From contig JABMNH010000041.1 in NCBI GenBank assembly GCA_013205245.1, positions 1 to 53,924 on the forward strand: 53,924 nucleotides of DNA. Reading direction: 5' to 3'. Source of the DNA: Flavobacteriales bacterium. Lineage in GTDB: Bacteria > Bacteroidota > Bacteroidia > Flavobacteriales > Flavobacteriaceae. The position numbers and the translations under genes are program-made. This document shows positions 1-11,190 of this stretch, in pieces. Under the pieces are notes generated by a model. The model was not told the DNA's origin. It ran no database searches and worked only from the letters and a program-made list of their open reading frames with translations. How positions within the stretch are numbered: the first letter of the stretch is position 1; each line of letters opens with the position of its first letter.

Positions 1-2
1 TG

Positions 3-77
3 TCGGGGTGGCAGGATTCGAACCTGCGACCTCCGCGTCCCAAACGCGGCGCGATAACCGGGCTACGCTACACCCCG
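3..77 (-). tRNA. tRNA-Pro (anticodon TGG)
   Basis: Read on the minus strand, the sequence folds as a cloverleaf. The acceptor stem starts CGGGGTG and pairs with CACCCCG, and the discriminator base is A. The anticodon stem CCGCG/CGCGG encloses loop TTTGGGA with anticodon TGG (plus-strand positions 40-42). The T arm contains GGTTCGAATCC. CCA is not encoded. It lies 68 bases downstream of tRNA-Ser on the same strand, so the two probably belong to one tRNA cluster that continues to the left of the window. Confidence 0.96.
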
Positions 78-145
78 AATGGTTACCTTCAAGAAATCTT
101 TTGATTCCTCTTTTTAATTTAATAATTAAATATCAAATTAAATTG

Positions 146-229
146 CGGAGAGACAGGGATTCGAACCCTGGCGACAGTTACCCGTCGACAGATTAGCAAT
201 CTGCTCCATTACCACTCTGGCACCTCTCC
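146..229 (-). tRNA. tRNA-Ser (anticodon GCT)
   Basis: On the minus strand the acceptor GGAGAGG pairs with TCTCTCC (one G-T pair), with discriminator G. The anticodon loop TTGCTAA gives anticodon GCT, which reads AGC/AGT serine codons. A long variable arm with the stem CGAC/GTCG marks a class II tRNA, as expected for serine. The T arm contains GGTTCGAATCC. CCA is not encoded. It is the upstream member of a two-tRNA group with tRNA-Pro. Confidence 0.96.
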
Positions 230-311
230 TTTTTTATTTTACAAAGAACTTAATTTTTGCGAGTGCAAATGTATTATTTGTATTGGTATTTAACAACATT
301 TTTTAGATTTA

Positions 312-2366
312 TTATTCGGGATATTCAATCCTTAAATGATAGATGTTTTTAAGCTTCTTTTTAATCACTTTTTTGATGCTTTCAATCTCTTTAAAAGTGA
401 TGTCGGCATTCATAAATTGCTTTTGATCCATTTGGCCATTAATAATTTTTTCGACCAATTTATCAATAGATAAACCTGTTGGATCCTTTAAACTTTTAGA
501 TGCGGCCTCGCAGGCGTCACACATCATTAAAATAGCTGTTTCTTTTGAAAAAGGAATTGGACCAGGATATCTAAAATCATCTTCGTTTAAATCACCTGTA
601 TTGGCTTCTTCTTCTAGCTTGTAAAAATAATAAGTAAGTGATGTGCCGTGATGTGTGCGTATAAAATCGATGATTCTATCGGGTAAATTGTTTTTCTTAG
701 CCAACTCAATGCCTTTAATAACATGATCTATAATGATTTTGGCACTGTCTTTTGGCGATAAATCGAAATGAGGATTTACACTCGTAGATTGGTTTTCTGT
801 AAAATACATGGGATTTAACATTTTACCAATATCATGATACAGTGCGCCAGTACGCACCAACATAGCATTTGCATTTATTTCTGTAGCCGATGCTTCGGCT
901 AAATTGGCAACTTGTAAAGAATGCTGAAAAGTACCAGGTGCTTTTTCTGATAACTCTCGTAATAATTTTGAGTTAGAATCGGCCAACTCACGCAAAGTTT
1001 CATCAGAAACCAAACCAAAGATTTTTTCATAGAAAAATATCAGCGGAAGCACAAATAAAGTCAATACCCCATTTACAGCAAATAACTCAAATTTTAAAAG
1101 TTCTAAATTACCCGCATTACCTTCTTTTATTACCGAAAAGGCGAAGTAGGCTATAAAATAAACGATGGTAATTTGGCTTACCGATATAAACAGATTGGCG
1201 CGTTTATAAAGCTCAGAAACCGTTAAAATAGTGACGATACCTGCAATGATTTGGAGAAATAAAAACTCAAAACTATTGGGTACAATAAAACCTAATAACA
1301 GCACTGTTAATACATGCGCAAACATGCCCAATCTGGCATCAAAAAAAGCTTTTAAAACCAGCGGCAGTATAACTAAAGGCACTATATAGACGTAATTAGA
1401 TTTGAATTTTATGACAAGCGTGGTAAGTAAAACCATGAGTAATACGTTAAAAAATATAAAAGTGACTTTTACATTGTTTTCGTAAATTACAGGGCGGTAT
1501 TTTTGAATAAACAGTAACAACATTAGCATTGCCAGAGCTACCAAAATTGTGTATCCAAAAACAATCCAATTATAGTTAGATTGACTCCATAATTGCGATT
1601 CGTATTCATTTTTTAGAGAATTTAACATTTCTAGACTTTTACCTTCCACCACATCGCCTTGTGAGATTATGCGCTCTTTTTCGGCTACAAATCCCTTTGT
1701 ATAAGAAATGTTTTTATAGGCTTCGTTTAAAGCTTTATCGGTTAAATCTTTGTCATAAAATATATTGGGTTTTAAAATATCGTAAAATAAAGCACTTAGT
1801 GGGGTTCTAAATTCTATAAAGTTACTTTTTGAAAAGTAAGAATCAAGCGTTTGTTGTAAATTTTGAGTTTTTAGCAAAGTGTTATAAAAAACATCATTTG
1901 CTGTATTATTTGTGATAAGGGTAACTTCTTTATTTTGCTGTATTACAGCACTATTATCATCTAAATAACCACGACTATAAATAGCTTTTAAAAAATCTTT
2001 TCCAAAATTTATAATGCGATTTGTATCGGCATTAATAAAAATAGAATCTTGTAATAAATTAATAATTTTAGCATCGAAATCTGCATTTACATCACTAACA
2101 ACATCTAAATTATTTCTAAAAAAGAATTTTAAGTTGCTTTTTAAGGCTTCCTTTTCTGAGGCTATTTCTGCGTTAGATTTTTGAATACCAAAATCGAATG
2201 GGGCATAAAAATTTTCGTATTGCCAAGGCTTTCCTTTTCTGAATTCGTATTTAAACTGACCTCCTTTTGGAAACAGGTAAATTATTGACACAGTAGTTAT
2301 TATTAAAAGGAATACCTTGTAAACTAAAGAATGATTTTGATATATTTTGTTGATAAAATTTTTCAC
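312..2366 (-). CDS. 7TM-HD membrane phosphohydrolase, PgpH-like (putative c-di-AMP phosphodiesterase)
   Basis: A 684-residue membrane protein with the 7TMR-HD layout. There is one N-terminal transmembrane segment (about residues 18-33), an extracytoplasmic domain to about residue 285, and seven hydrophobic segments to about residue 490. A cytoplasmic HD domain follows, with the HDIGK motif at H511-D512 and further His/Asp ligands downstream. Characterised PgpH proteins hydrolyse cyclic di-AMP; that activity is inferred here from architecture only. The start is GTG at 2366: an in-frame stop lies eight codons upstream with no ATG between, and the next Met is deep inside the protein. A good TTG-N18-TATTTTTG promoter lies about 85 bases upstream. 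It is followed on the same strand by the two tRNA genes. Confidence 0.9.
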   Translation of the reverse strand: MKNFINKIYQNHSLVYKVFLLIITTVSIIYLFPKGGQFKYEFRKGKPWQYENFYAPFDFGIQKSNAEIASEKEALKSNLKFFFRNNLDVVSDVNADFDAKIINLLQDSIFINADTNRIINFGKDFLKAIYSRGYLDDNSAVIQQNKEVTLITNNTANDVFYNTLLKTQNLQQTLDSYFSKSNFIEFRTPLSALFYDILKPNIFYDKDLTDKALNEAYKNISYTKGFVAEKERIISQGDVVEGKSLEMLNSLKNEYESQLWSQSNYNWIVFGYTILVALAMLMLLLFIQKYRPVIYENNVKVTFIFFNVLLMVLLTTLVIKFKSNYVYIVPLVILPLVLKAFFDARLGMFAHVLTVLLLGFIVPNSFEFLFLQIIAGIVTILTVSELYKRANLFISVSQITIVYFIAYFAFSVIKEGNAGNLELLKFELFAVNGVLTLFVLPLIFFYEKIFGLVSDETLRELADSNSKLLRELSEKAPGTFQHSLQVANLAEASATEINANAMLVRTGALYHDIGKMLNPMYFTENQSTSVNPHFDLSPKDSAKIIIDHVIKGIELAKKNNLPDRIIDFIRTHHGTSLTYYFYKLEEEANTGDLNEDDFRYPGPIPFSKETAILMMCDACEAASKSLKDPTGLSIDKLVEKIINGQMDQKQFMNADITFKEIESIKKVIKKKLKNIYHLRIEYPE

Positions 2367-2450
2367 GTATCTAACTTTTTTATACCCTTAAATTAATAAA
2401 AATAAGCATGTCTATTCTGACTTAATTTTTGGTAAAAAATTAATAAGTAT

Positions 2451-2479
2451 CAAAAATAGTCTTTTTTGAAAAATTACAA
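2451..2479 (-). promoter_or_regulatory. Predicted Bacteroidota promoter for the PgpH-like gene
   Basis: On the minus strand TTG (2477-2479) is followed after 18 bases by TATTTTTG (2451-2458). This fits the Bacteroidota sigma pattern of a -33 TTG and a -7 TAnnTTTG. It implies a leader of roughly 75-80 bases before the GTG start at 2366. Confidence 0.5.
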
Positions 2480-2596
2480 TTGGTATTTTAGTTTTTAATA
2501 TATAATATGGTGCACAGATTTAAACCATCTACTTTCTGTATTTAAGTTAAAATCCGTATTTTCGCATAAGATTTAAACATCTAAAATTATAAAATA

Positions 2597-3775
2597 ATGA
2601 GTAAAAAAATAGTTATAGTTGCGGCTGTTCGCACACCAATAGGCAGTTTTTTAGGAAGCCTATCTAGTATTCCTGCTACCAAATTAGGTGCTATAGCCAT
2701 TAAAGGTGCACTTGATAAAATTAATTTAGAACCAACTTTAGTTGACGAAGTTTATATGGGACATGTTGTTCAGGCAAACGCTGGTCAAGCTCCTGCCAAA
2801 CAGGCGGCTCTTTTTGCTGGAATTCCAAATACTGTGCCCTGTACAGCTGTAAATAAAGTATGTGCTTCTGGCATGAAAGCTATTATGTTTGCTTCACAAG
2901 CCATTGCTTGTGGCGATGCAGACATTGTTGTGGCAGGCGGTATGGAAAGTATGAGTCAGATTCCACATTATATGCAAGCACGTAGTGGAAAAAAATTAGG
3001 AGATATCTCTTTAATTGATGGCATGCTAAAAGACGGATTGGTAAATGTATATGACGAAAAACATATGGGTACTTGTGGCGATTTGTGTGCCGATACTCAT
3101 AATTTTACAAGAGAAGATCAAGATAATTTTGCTATAGAATCATATACACGAACTGCCAACGCATGGGAAGCTGGTAAATTTGATGAAGAAGTTGTGCCTG
3201 TTATTATACCACAACGCAAAGGAGATCCGATTTTGGTTTCAAAAGACGAAGAATTTTCGAACGTTAACTTTGATAAAATAGCACAATTAAGACCTGCTTT
3301 TGGTAAAGAAGGCACTGTAACTGCAGCCAATGCTTCTACTCTAAACGATGGCGCTTCTGCTTTAATATTAATGAGCGAAGATAAAGCCAAAGAACTTGGT
3401 TTAAAACCTTTGGCTAGTATTGTAAGTTATGCAGATGCATCACAAGCGCCCGAATTGTTTACAACATCGCCTTCTAAGGCTGTGCCAAAAGCTTTGAAGA
3501 AAGCCAACCTCAGTATTGATAATATTGATTATTTTGAATTCAACGAGGCATTTGCCGTGGTTGGATTGGCAAACACTAAAATATTGGGTATTAACCCAGA
3601 AAAAGTTAATGTAAATGGTGGTGCAGTTGCAATGGGACATCCGCTTGGTTGTTCAGGATCAAGGATTGTGGTAACTTTAATAAATGTGTTAAAACAAAAC
3701 AAAGGTAAAATAGGTGTCGCTTCCATTTGTAATGGCGGCGGTGGTGCCAGCGCTATAATTATAGAAAATATATAA
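2597..3775 (+). CDS. Acetyl-CoA C-acetyltransferase (thiolase, AtoB/ThlA type)
   Basis: A 392-residue thiolase that condenses two acetyl-CoA to acetoacetyl-CoA, or cleaves acetoacetyl-CoA. The nucleophilic cysteine is C89 in [10 protein letters not shown]. The C-terminal catalytic elements [10 protein letters not shown] (His) and CNGGGGASA (second Cys) are both intact. Length is normal for the family. No fatty-oxidation multienzyme partner lies beside it, so a biosynthetic or ketone-body-type role is as likely as beta-oxidation. ATG at 2597 gives the family-typical N-terminus [13 protein letters not shown]. The NlpC/P60 gene starts six bases after its stop, so the two are probably cotranscribed. 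A weak -7-like TATTTTCG lies at 2557-2564. Confidence 0.95.
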   Translation: MSKKIVIVAAVRTPIGSFLGSLSSIPATKLGAIAIKGALDKINLEPTLVDEVYMGHVVQANAGQAPAKQAALFAGIPNTVPCTAVNKVCASGMKAIMFASQAIACGDADIVVAGGMESMSQIPHYMQARSGKKLGDISLIDGMLKDGLVNVYDEKHMGTCGDLCADTHNFTREDQDNFAIESYTRTANAWEAGKFDEEVVPVIIPQRKGDPILVSKDEEFSNVNFDKIAQLRPAFGKEGTVTAANASTLNDGASALILMSEDKAKELGLKPLASIVSYADASQAPELFTTSPSKAVPKALKKANLSIDNIDYFEFNEAFAVVGLANTKILGINPEKVNVNGGAVAMGHPLGCSGSRIVVTLINVLKQNKGKIGVASICNGGGGASAIIIENI

Positions 3776-3781
3776 GATTTA

Positions 3782-4552
3782 ATGCCTTACGGAATTTGTA
3801 TTTTAAATAGTATTGCTCTTAGAGCTACACCAAATGATTCTGCCGAAATGGTTTCGCAGGTTTTGTTTGGCGAAAGTTTTGAGATTACAAATTCTGTTGG
3901 TAGTTGGCTACATATTAAATTATCTTTTGATGCTTATGAAGGGTGGATTGACCACAATCAGCAAGCATTATTATCTGAATTAGAGTTTGACAATCTAAAA
4001 AATAACCCTCAAATTTTAGTAGCCGATTTGGTTAACTTTTTATCCTATAATGAAGGCGAAATGCTTACAATATCATTAGGTGCCAGTTTGCCTCTTTTTG
4101 AGGATTTTAAAACTACTATAAATGCCATTTCATATTTGTACGAAGGAAGTGTTTTTAAGGCAAATAAACCTAAAGAAATCCTTATTGAAACAGCTTTTAT
4201 GTATTTAAATACCCCTTATTTATGGGGTGGTAAAACACCCTTTGGTATAGATTGTTCTGGATTTACACAAATGGTTTATAAACTTAGTGGTTATAAATTA
4301 TTAAGAGATGCCTCACAACAAGCCACACAAGGCGAAGCTTTAAGTTTTATTGAAGAAAGTGAGCCAGGAGACTTGGCTTTTTTTGATAATGAAGAAGGTG
4401 AAATTATTCATGTTGGTATTATTTTATCTGATCATCATATTATTCACGCCCATGGCAAAGTGCGTATTGATAAACTAGATCACAGTGGTATCTTTAATAT
4501 AGATACGCATCGTCATACACATAAACTTAGAGTTATTAAAAAAATACTTTAA
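3782..4552 (+). CDS. C40 family (NlpC/P60) peptidase with N-terminal SH3-like region
   Basis: A 256-residue cysteine peptidase of the NlpC/P60 family, which cleaves peptidoglycan stem peptides (typically gamma-D-Glu to diamino acid bonds). The first half (about 1-75) resembles bacterial SH3 domains: short beta strands with GSWLHIKL and EGWID. The C-terminal domain has the full catalytic set: C158 in DCSGF, H210 in IHVGII and H222 in IIHAHG. No clear signal peptide is visible at the N-terminus (MPYGICILNSIA), which is unusual for a wall hydrolase. It may act in cytoplasmic recycling of muropeptides or be exported in another way. It sits six bases behind the thiolase gene and ends at a strong hairpin terminator. 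Confidence 0.92.
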   Translation: MPYGICILNSIALRATPNDSAEMVSQVLFGESFEITNSVGSWLHIKLSFDAYEGWIDHNQQALLSELEFDNLKNNPQILVADLVNFLSYNEGEMLTISLGASLPLFEDFKTTINAISYLYEGSVFKANKPKEILIETAFMYLNTPYLWGGKTPFGIDCSGFTQMVYKLSGYKLLRDASQQATQGEALSFIEESEPGDLAFFDNEEGEIIHVGIILSDHHIIHAHGKVRIDKLDHSGIFNIDTHRHTHKLRVIKKIL

Positions 4553-4557
4553 AATTT

Positions 4558-4590
4558 AAAAAGCCCAAATCTAATAGATTTGGGCTTTTT
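4558..4590. terminator. Bidirectional rho-independent terminator
   Basis: A stem of about 15 bp with core AAGCCCAAATCT / AGATTTGGGCTT and loop AAT. It has A-runs on one side and T-runs on the other, so it can serve both strands. It lies between the convergent NlpC/P60 gene (stop 4552) and TPR gene (stop 4611). Confidence 0.9.
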
Positions 4591-4610
4591 AAATAAATGA
4601 TGTTATTATT

Positions 4611-5888
4611 TTATTTGTCTCGTAATGAATCGTATACTCCTTTTAATGGTTTGTATTTATCATTCATACCAAGGTTTTCATAAATACCCATCAATGTTTG
4701 AATAATTGATATGTCATCATTTTTAATTTCGTATGCTTTTTCGTAATAAGGCAATACAACTTTGTATAAATCAGATAACTTAGCTTTAAGTACGTCATAT
4801 TTATCAAAATCACTTAAATTATTGTTCATCTCTTCAATAAGGCCTTCTTCTCCTTTACGATAAACATTTGCTAAATTAATATAAGCATCAAAATAATCTG
4901 GTTTTAACTCAATAGCTTTGGCATAATATTTTTTTGCTTCTTCATCTTTATTTTGTTCGCTGCTAATAACACCTAAGTTAAAATATAGAACTGGTTCGTT
5001 TGGATTCTTTTGAATAGCTTCACTCATCAATTCAGCAAATTTAACTCTGTTTCCGATTTTAATTTGCAAATCGGCTTCAGCCAATAATAAATTATAATCA
5101 TCTGGCGCAGATTCTCTTGCTTTTCTAATAACTTCTAAACCTTTTTCATTGTCACCTAATTGCCCGTATATATAGGCTATATTCTTAGAAATTGAGATAC
5201 TTCTTGATTCTGAAGTTTCGTCTTTAGGTTCAATATATTTTTTTGTTTTTAGCATCAAATCTCTTTGGGATTTAGTGCCAAAAGTTTCATATTTATCTGT
5301 TTCGGTATTTTTAGCAGAATACTCTGTAGCAACACCAGTATAACCCAATGTGTTTAATTTGGTGTAATAAGTAAGTGCCAATTTATAATCTTTTGCTAAA
5401 TGGGCAGCATTAGCTGCATTATCTAACATAAATGTATCTTTTGAACTCAATACAAATATCCTATTAAAGTTTTTAGCAGCGCCCAAATAGTCTTTTAGGT
5501 TATACTGCTTAACTGCAACTGTTCTTAAATCTGCAATTAATGAATTAAATAATGGGGCTGCATCATCTGAATAAATCTTTTTACCTATTTTTTTCTCAAA
5601 GTCTAATAATTCATTTAATGAATTAGCAGCAATATCATAGGCATCTTTATCTAAAGCGGGTTGTTTTTTAGCAATTTCTGCATATGTTTTACCTTTTAAG
5701 AAATATAATTTTGCCTTTAATTTATCATCAGCATTAGCTATTAAAGCTTCTGCTTGTGCGATAGATGATTTTGCAGCAGTTAAGTCGTCATTTTTTAGCG
5801 CTTTTTCTACTGATTTTAGTTCGTTCTTTTGTCCTATTGCTGTTATCGTAGCTAGGAACATTAGTCCTAATAAAAATTGTTTTTTCAT
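4611..5888 (-). CDS. Exported tetratricopeptide repeat protein
   Basis: A 425-residue protein with a Sec signal peptide (MKKQFLLGLMFLATITAIGQ, cleavage near residue 20) followed by alpha-helical repeats. At least three C-terminal units match the TPR pattern, for example NLGVISSEQNKDEEAKKYYAKA about residues 300-322, followed by ELKPDYFDAYINLANVYRKG. The family scaffolds protein-protein contacts, here in the periplasm; no specific partner can be named. It starts 15 bases after the gyrA stop with no promoter or terminator between, so it is probably transcribed with gyrA. It ends at the bidirectional hairpin at 4558-4590. Confidence 0.88.
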   Translation of the reverse strand: MKKQFLLGLMFLATITAIGQKNELKSVEKALKNDDLTAAKSSIAQAEALIANADDKLKAKLYFLKGKTYAEIAKKQPALDKDAYDIAANSLNELLDFEKKIGKKIYSDDAAPLFNSLIADLRTVAVKQYNLKDYLGAAKNFNRIFVLSSKDTFMLDNAANAAHLAKDYKLALTYYTKLNTLGYTGVATEYSAKNTETDKYETFGTKSQRDLMLKTKKYIEPKDETSESRSISISKNIAYIYGQLGDNEKGLEVIRKARESAPDDYNLLLAEADLQIKIGNRVKFAELMSEAIQKNPNEPVLYFNLGVISSEQNKDEEAKKYYAKAIELKPDYFDAYINLANVYRKGEEGLIEEMNNNLSDFDKYDVLKAKLSDLYKVVLPYYEKAYEIKNDDISIIQTLMGIYENLGMNDKYKPLKGVYDSLRDK

Positions 5889-5903
5889 TGTTTTAAATAT
5901 TTG

Positions 5904-8408
5904 TTATTCTTCTGTTTGATTGTTTTCTTCTTGATTTGTAATTTCAGTGTTTTCTATATTTTCTTCTTCTTCTTCATGCATAACGCTTGCCACAGCAGCT
6001 ATAGAATCATCATCTTTTATATTGATGAGTTTTACACCTTGTGTTGCGCGCCCCATGACACGTAAATCTGCCACAGCCATTCTTATGGTTAAGCCCGATT
6101 TATTTATAATCATTAAATCGTCTGCATCAGATACATTTTTAATAGCTACCAAATTACCTGTTTTTTCAGTTACATTAATGGTTTTAACGCCTTTTCCACC
6201 TCTATTGGTAATTCTATAGTCATCGACGCTAGAGCGTTTGCCATAACCATTTTCTGATACTACAAGAACTTCTGAGTTTAAATCGTCTATAGCAATCATT
6301 CCAACAACTTCGTCTTGCTCATTTGCCAAAGTAATACCTCTTACACCAGATGCATTTCTACCCATTGGTCTTGTTTTACTTTCTTCAAAACGAATGGCTT
6401 TACCTGATTTTACAGCCAACATTATTTGAGAATTTCCGTTTGTCAATTTAGCTTCTAACAACTCATCATCTTCTCTAATTGTGATGGCGTTGATACCATT
6501 TGTTCTTGGACGTGAATATTGTTCTAATAATGTTTTTTTAGTCTGGCCTTTTTTAGTTACCATAACTACATAATTATTATTTATATACTCTTCGTCATTT
6601 AAATCTTGCGTACATATAAAGGCCTTAACATTATCGTCTTGCTCAATATTTATCAGGTTCTGAATAGCGCGTCCTTTAGATGTTTTATTACCTTCTGGGA
6701 TTTCGTAAACACGCATCCAGAATACCTTGCCTTTTTGGGTAAAGAACAACATATATTGATGATTGGTAGCTACAAATAAATGTTCTAAAAAGTCTTCGTT
6801 ACGTGTAGAAACGCCTTTTTGTCCACGTCCACCTCTGTTTTGCAATTTGTATTCTGATAAATCGGTTCTTTTAATATAACCTGCATGCGATATTGTTAAT
6901 ACAACTTGCGAATCTGGTATCATATCTTCAATACTTACATCGCCACCAGCATACTCAATTATTGAACGTCTTTCGTCTCCAAATTTATCTTTAACACTTA
7001 AAAGTTCTTCTTTGATGATGTCCATTCTTCTAGACTCATTTTCTAAAATGTCTTTTAAGTCGATGATTAATTTCATTATTTCATCAAACTCAGCTCTTAA
7101 TTTATCTTGTTCTAAGCCAGTTAATTGACGAAGCCTCATCTCGACTATTGCTTTAGCTTGAATTTCGGTTAATCCAAAAGCGGCAATAAGTTTTTCTCTA
7201 GCTTCGTCTGCATTGCTAGAGCTTCTTATCAAAGCAATAACTTTATCAATATTGTCTGAAGCAATGATAAGGCCTTCTAAAATATGTGCCCGCGCCTCAG
7301 CTTTAGCTAATTCAAATTTTGTACGTCTTACAACCACTTCGTGACGGTGATTTACAAAATGTTTAATCAAATCTTTAAGATTTAACATTTCTGGTCTTCC
7401 GTTAACCAAAGCAATATTATTGACGCTAAACGATGTCTGTAGCGATGTGTATTTATAAAGTTTATTTAAAACTATATTAGGAATTGCATCGCGTTTTAAT
7501 ACATATACAATGCGCATACCATTTCTATCCGATTCATCGCGAATAGATGAAATACCTTCTAATTTTTTTTCATTAACCATATCAGCAGTCTTTTTAATCA
7601 TGTCTGCTTTATTAATTTGATATGGAATTTCGGTAACTATGATACAATCACGGCCATGCACTTCTTCAAATAATGTCTTGGCACGCATAACAATTCTACC
7701 TCTACCTGTTAAAAAGGCTTCTCTAACACCTTCATAACCATATATAGTACCTCCTGTAGGGAAATCGGGGGCTTTGATAAATTTCATCAAACCTTCAATA
7801 TCAATATCATTATCATCGATATAAGCAATAATGCCATTAATAACTTCGGTTAAATTATGAGGTGGCATATTTGTAGCCATCCCAACAGCAATACCCGAAG
7901 CGCCATTTACCAATAACCCTGGAATTCTTGAGGGTAATACAGTAGGCTCTTTTAAAGTATCATCAAAGTTTAAACGATGGTCAACGGTGTCTTTGTCAAT
8001 ATCTGCAAGCATCTCTTCAGATATTTTTCGCATTTTAACCTCGGTATAACGCATGGCTGCAGGACTATCGCCATCTACAGACCCAAAGTTACCTTGGCCA
8101 TCTACAAGTTGATAACGCAGACTCCACTCTTGTGCCATACGCACCATAGCATCGTACACAGAAGTATCACCATGGGGATGATATTTACCTAAAACTTCAC
8201 CAACAATTCTTGCCGATTTTTTATAACCACCTGACGCTTTAACTCCCAATTCATGCATTCCAAATAAAACACGTCTATGTACAGGTTTTAAACCATCTCT
8301 CACATCTGGTAATGCTCTTGAAACAATTACTGACATAGAATAATCTATGTATGAAGATTTCATTTCATCTTCAATAATTACAGGAATTAATTTTTCTCCT
8401 TCGGCCAT
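5904..8408 (-). CDS. gyrA: DNA gyrase subunit A
   Basis: An 834-residue type IIA topoisomerase A subunit that, with GyrB, introduces negative supercoils. The N-terminal breakage-reunion domain has the catalytic tyrosine Y121 (AAMRYTEV). The quinolone region reads [10 protein letters not shown], with T82 and D86 at the positions equivalent to E. coli S83 and D87. The GyrA box ([10 protein letters not shown]) opens the C-terminal beta-pinwheel, which identifies gyrase rather than topoisomerase IV. The protein ends in an acidic Glu/Asn-rich tail. ATG at 8408 gives the conserved [10 protein letters not shown] start. Divergent from clpC across 234 bases; the TPR gene follows closely. Confidence 0.98.
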   Translation of the reverse strand: MAEGEKLIPVIIEDEMKSSYIDYSMSVIVSRALPDVRDGLKPVHRRVLFGMHELGVKASGGYKKSARIVGEVLGKYHPHGDTSVYDAMVRMAQEWSLRYQLVDGQGNFGSVDGDSPAAMRYTEVKMRKISEEMLADIDKDTVDHRLNFDDTLKEPTVLPSRIPGLLVNGASGIAVGMATNMPPHNLTEVINGIIAYIDDNDIDIEGLMKFIKAPDFPTGGTIYGYEGVREAFLTGRGRIVMRAKTLFEEVHGRDCIIVTEIPYQINKADMIKKTADMVNEKKLEGISSIRDESDRNGMRIVYVLKRDAIPNIVLNKLYKYTSLQTSFSVNNIALVNGRPEMLNLKDLIKHFVNHRHEVVVRRTKFELAKAEARAHILEGLIIASDNIDKVIALIRSSSNADEAREKLIAAFGLTEIQAKAIVEMRLRQLTGLEQDKLRAEFDEIMKLIIDLKDILENESRRMDIIKEELLSVKDKFGDERRSIIEYAGGDVSIEDMIPDSQVVLTISHAGYIKRTDLSEYKLQNRGGRGQKGVSTRNEDFLEHLFVATNHQYMLFFTQKGKVFWMRVYEIPEGNKTSKGRAIQNLINIEQDDNVKAFICTQDLNDEEYINNNYVVMVTKKGQTKKTLLEQYSRPRTNGINAITIREDDELLEAKLTNGNSQIMLAVKSGKAIRFEESKTRPMGRNASGVRGITLANEQDEVVGMIAIDDLNSEVLVVSENGYGKRSSVDDYRITNRGGKGVKTINVTEKTGNLVAIKNVSDADDLMIINKSGLTIRMAVADLRVMGRATQGVKLINIKDDDSIAAVASVMHEEEEENIENTEITNQEENNQTEE

Positions 8409-8642
8409 AAATTCTTTCTATTTAATTTTACAATTACAATCACGCAATATACAACAATTACCCCTTTTTATTAAAACAAAAAGGCTTCTTTTTTTGATGA
8501 ATTTTATTAACAATTACCCTTGGATTTTAACAATATTATAAGGAAAACCTAAATATTAAATTCATAATTTTACATTCGATAAGGTATTTGTAATGTTAAA
8601 CCAAAAAAATCTACTAAATTTACCTAAATAAAGATGTAATTT

Positions 8643-11186
8643 ATGGACGATAATTTTTCACCAAAAGTTAAAGATGTTATAGCCTACAGCAAAGAAGAAG
8701 CCTTGCGTTTGGGCCATGATTATATAGGAACAGAACATTTAATATTAGGAATTTTACGCAAAAATGATGGTGAAGCCATTGAAATATTGAATACTTTAGA
8801 AGTTGATTTTAAAAGACTTAGAAGTCAGATTGAAAAATTAAATGCCACAGAAACTGTATTTAACGAAGGCTTAACAAAGAAGAGCTTACACCTTACCAAG
8901 CAAGCAGAAAAAGCTTTAAAAACAACTTTTTTAGAAGCCAAACTTTATAAAAATGATGCCATTACCACTGCGCATTTATTGCTTTGCATATTGAGAAATG
9001 AGTCTGACCCTACCACAAAAATAATGCACAAGTTTGATATTGATTACAATGAAGTAAAATCTTTGTTTGTTCAATTTTTTAGCGCAAATGTTAACGAAGA
9101 AGGAGATTTGCCTTCGCCAAAAGCAGAATTACCTTCTGATGATTTTAGTGACCCTAAAGAAAATCCTTTTGAAAACCCTAAATCTTCACTACCAGTTAAG
9201 AAATCTAAAACACCTGTTTTAGATAATTTTGGTCGCGATTTAACATTTTTAGCAGAAAATGGAAAACTGGATGCTGTTGTTGGGCGTCAAAAAGAAATAG
9301 AACGCGTTTCTCAAATATTGAGCCGTCGTAAAAAGAATAACCCTCTTTTAATTGGAGAGCCTGGTGTGGGTAAATCGGCTATAGCCGAAGGATTGGCTTT
9401 GCGCATCATTCAAAGAAAAGTGTCAAGAATCTTATTTAACAAACGTATTGTTTCTTTAGATCTAGCAAGTTTGGTTGCTGGTACAAAATATAGAGGTCAG
9501 TTTGAAGAGCGTATGAAAGCTTTAATGAATGAGCTCGAGAAAAATGAGGATATCATTTTATTTATTGACGAGATTCATACTATTGTTGGTGCCGGAGGCG
9601 CAACAGGCTCACTTGATGCTTCAAACATGCTTAAACCTGCTTTGGCAAGAGGCGAAATTCAATGTATCGGTGCCACTACCCTAGATGAATTTAGACAGAA
9701 TATTGAAAAAGATGGCGCTTTAGAACGTCGTTTTCAAAAAATTATAGTCGAACCTACATCAGTAGATGAAACCATCGAAATTCTGAATAATGTTAAAATA
9801 AAATACGAAGATCATCATAATGTAACTTATACCGAAGGCGCCATAAATGCCTGTGTTAATTTAACAAATAGGTACATGACAGATAGGTTTTTACCAGATA
9901 AAGCTATTGATGCTTTAGATGAAGCTGGTTCTAGAATTCACATTACCAATATTGTTGTGCCAGAACAAATCACCATTTTAGAAAAGCAGTTAGAAGAAGT
10001 GCGCACGCTTAAAAATGATGTTGTTAAGAGTCAGAAATTCGAAGAGGCTGCAAAATTAAGAGACGACGAGAAAAATATAGAAAAAGAGCTTTTAATTGAG
10101 CAATTAAAATGGGAAGAATACAGCAAAGAGAATAGAGAAATTGTCACAGAAGATAATGTGGCAGAAGTTGTTTCTATGATGACAGGCATTCCTGTTAATC
10201 GTGTGGCTCAAGCAGAAAGTCTAAAGTTAGCCGATTTAAATAAACTTATAGAATCTAAAGTTATTGGTCAGAAAGAAGCAGTAGAAAAGGTTGTTAAAGC
10301 CATTCAGCGTAACAGAGTTGGCTTAAAGGATCCAAACAAACCCATTGGTACATTTATATTTTTAGGACAAACTGGCGTTGGTAAAACACAGTTGGCAAAA
10401 ATATTGGCATCAGAATTATTCGATTCAGAAGATGCCCTTATTCGCATTGATATGAGCGAATATATGGAGAAATTTGCCATAACACGTTTAATAGGATCGC
10501 CTCCAGGCTATGTTGGCTATGAAGAAGGTGGTCAATTAACCGAAAAAATTAGACGCAAACCCTATGCTGTTGTTTTATTAGATGAAATAGAAAAAGCGCA
10601 TCCAGATGTGTTTAATATGTTGCTTCAAGTCTTAGATGACGGATTTTTAACTGATAGTTTAGGTCGGAAAATAGATTTTAGAAACACCATTATTATTATG
10701 ACTTCTAATATTGGTTCTAGACAATTAAAAGATTTTGGACAAGGTGTTGGTTTTGGTACATCGTCTAAAAAAGAACAAGAAAGCGCTTATTCAAAAAGCG
10801 TGATTGAAAATGCTTTAAAAAAGACATTTGCACCCGAGTTTTTAAACAGGGTTGATGATGTTATCATTTTTAACGCTTTAGAAAAAGAAGATATCTACAA
10901 AATTATTGATATTGAATTGGCAAAACTTTTATTGCGTATCACAAATTTAGGCTACACGTTAAATCTATCTAAAAAAGCCAAAAATTTTATTGTTGATAAG
11001 GGTTTTGATAAACAATATGGTGCGCGTCCACTAAAACGTGCTATTCAGAAATATATTGAAGATGCTTTGGCTTCCGAAATTGTAAATTCACATTTGCAAG
11101 AAGGCGATAAAATTGTGATGGATTTAAATCCTAAAACCCAAGAATTATTTGTCAAAATTGACAAACCTAAGGCTACAAAGAAATAG
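8643..11186 (+). CDS. clpC: ClpC-type AAA+ unfoldase of the Clp protease
   Basis: An 847-residue Hsp100 unfoldase that feeds substrates to ClpP. Order of domains: Clp N-domain repeats (about 1-150), AAA1 with Walker A GEPGVGKS (238-245) and Walker B FIDEIH, a UvrB/C-type middle motif ([14 protein letters not shown]) typical of ClpC rather than ClpA or ClpB, AAA2 with Walker A GQTGVGKT (575-582), and the C-terminal D2-small domain. ATG at 8643 gives the usual [12 protein letters not shown] start. The region shared with gyrA (8409-8642) has no strong consensus promoter; TTTG (8587-8590) with TAAATTTA (8615-8622) is a weak candidate. Confidence 0.96.
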   Translation: MDDNFSPKVKDVIAYSKEEALRLGHDYIGTEHLILGILRKNDGEAIEILNTLEVDFKRLRSQIEKLNATETVFNEGLTKKSLHLTKQAEKALKTTFLEAKLYKNDAITTAHLLLCILRNESDPTTKIMHKFDIDYNEVKSLFVQFFSANVNEEGDLPSPKAELPSDDFSDPKENPFENPKSSLPVKKSKTPVLDNFGRDLTFLAENGKLDAVVGRQKEIERVSQILSRRKKNNPLLIGEPGVGKSAIAEGLALRIIQRKVSRILFNKRIVSLDLASLVAGTKYRGQFEERMKALMNELEKNEDIILFIDEIHTIVGAGGATGSLDASNMLKPALARGEIQCIGATTLDEFRQNIEKDGALERRFQKIIVEPTSVDETIEILNNVKIKYEDHHNVTYTEGAINACVNLTNRYMTDRFLPDKAIDALDEAGSRIHITNIVVPEQITILEKQLEEVRTLKNDVVKSQKFEEAAKLRDDEKNIEKELLIEQLKWEEYSKENREIVTEDNVAEVVSMMTGIPVNRVAQAESLKLADLNKLIESKVIGQKEAVEKVVKAIQRNRVGLKDPNKPIGTFIFLGQTGVGKTQLAKILASELFDSEDALIRIDMSEYMEKFAITRLIGSPPGYVGYEEGGQLTEKIRRKPYAVVLLDEIEKAHPDVFNMLLQVLDDGFLTDSLGRKIDFRNTIIIMTSNIGSRQLKDFGQGVGFGTSSKKEQESAYSKSVIENALKKTFAPEFLNRVDDVIIFNALEKEDIYKIIDIELAKLLLRITNLGYTLNLSKKAKNFIVDKGFDKQYGARPLKRAIQKYIEDALASEIVNSHLQEGDKIVMDLNPKTQELFVKIDKPKATKK

Positions 11187-11190
11187 CTTT

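Noticed and set aside
8-196. 62-codon open frame beginning MAGFEPATSAS, with DRDSNPG near its end
   Set aside because: It runs antisense through the tRNA-Pro and tRNA-Ser genes; the peptide is the usual false translation of tRNA T-arm and acceptor sequence.
2557-2564. TATTTTCG as the thiolase promoter
   Set aside because: One mismatch to the -7 consensus and no TTG at the right distance; kept only as a remark.
11149-11190. Longer start for the LprI-like protein inside clpC
   Set aside because: It would add 14 charged residues before the signal peptide and overlap clpC by 38 bases.
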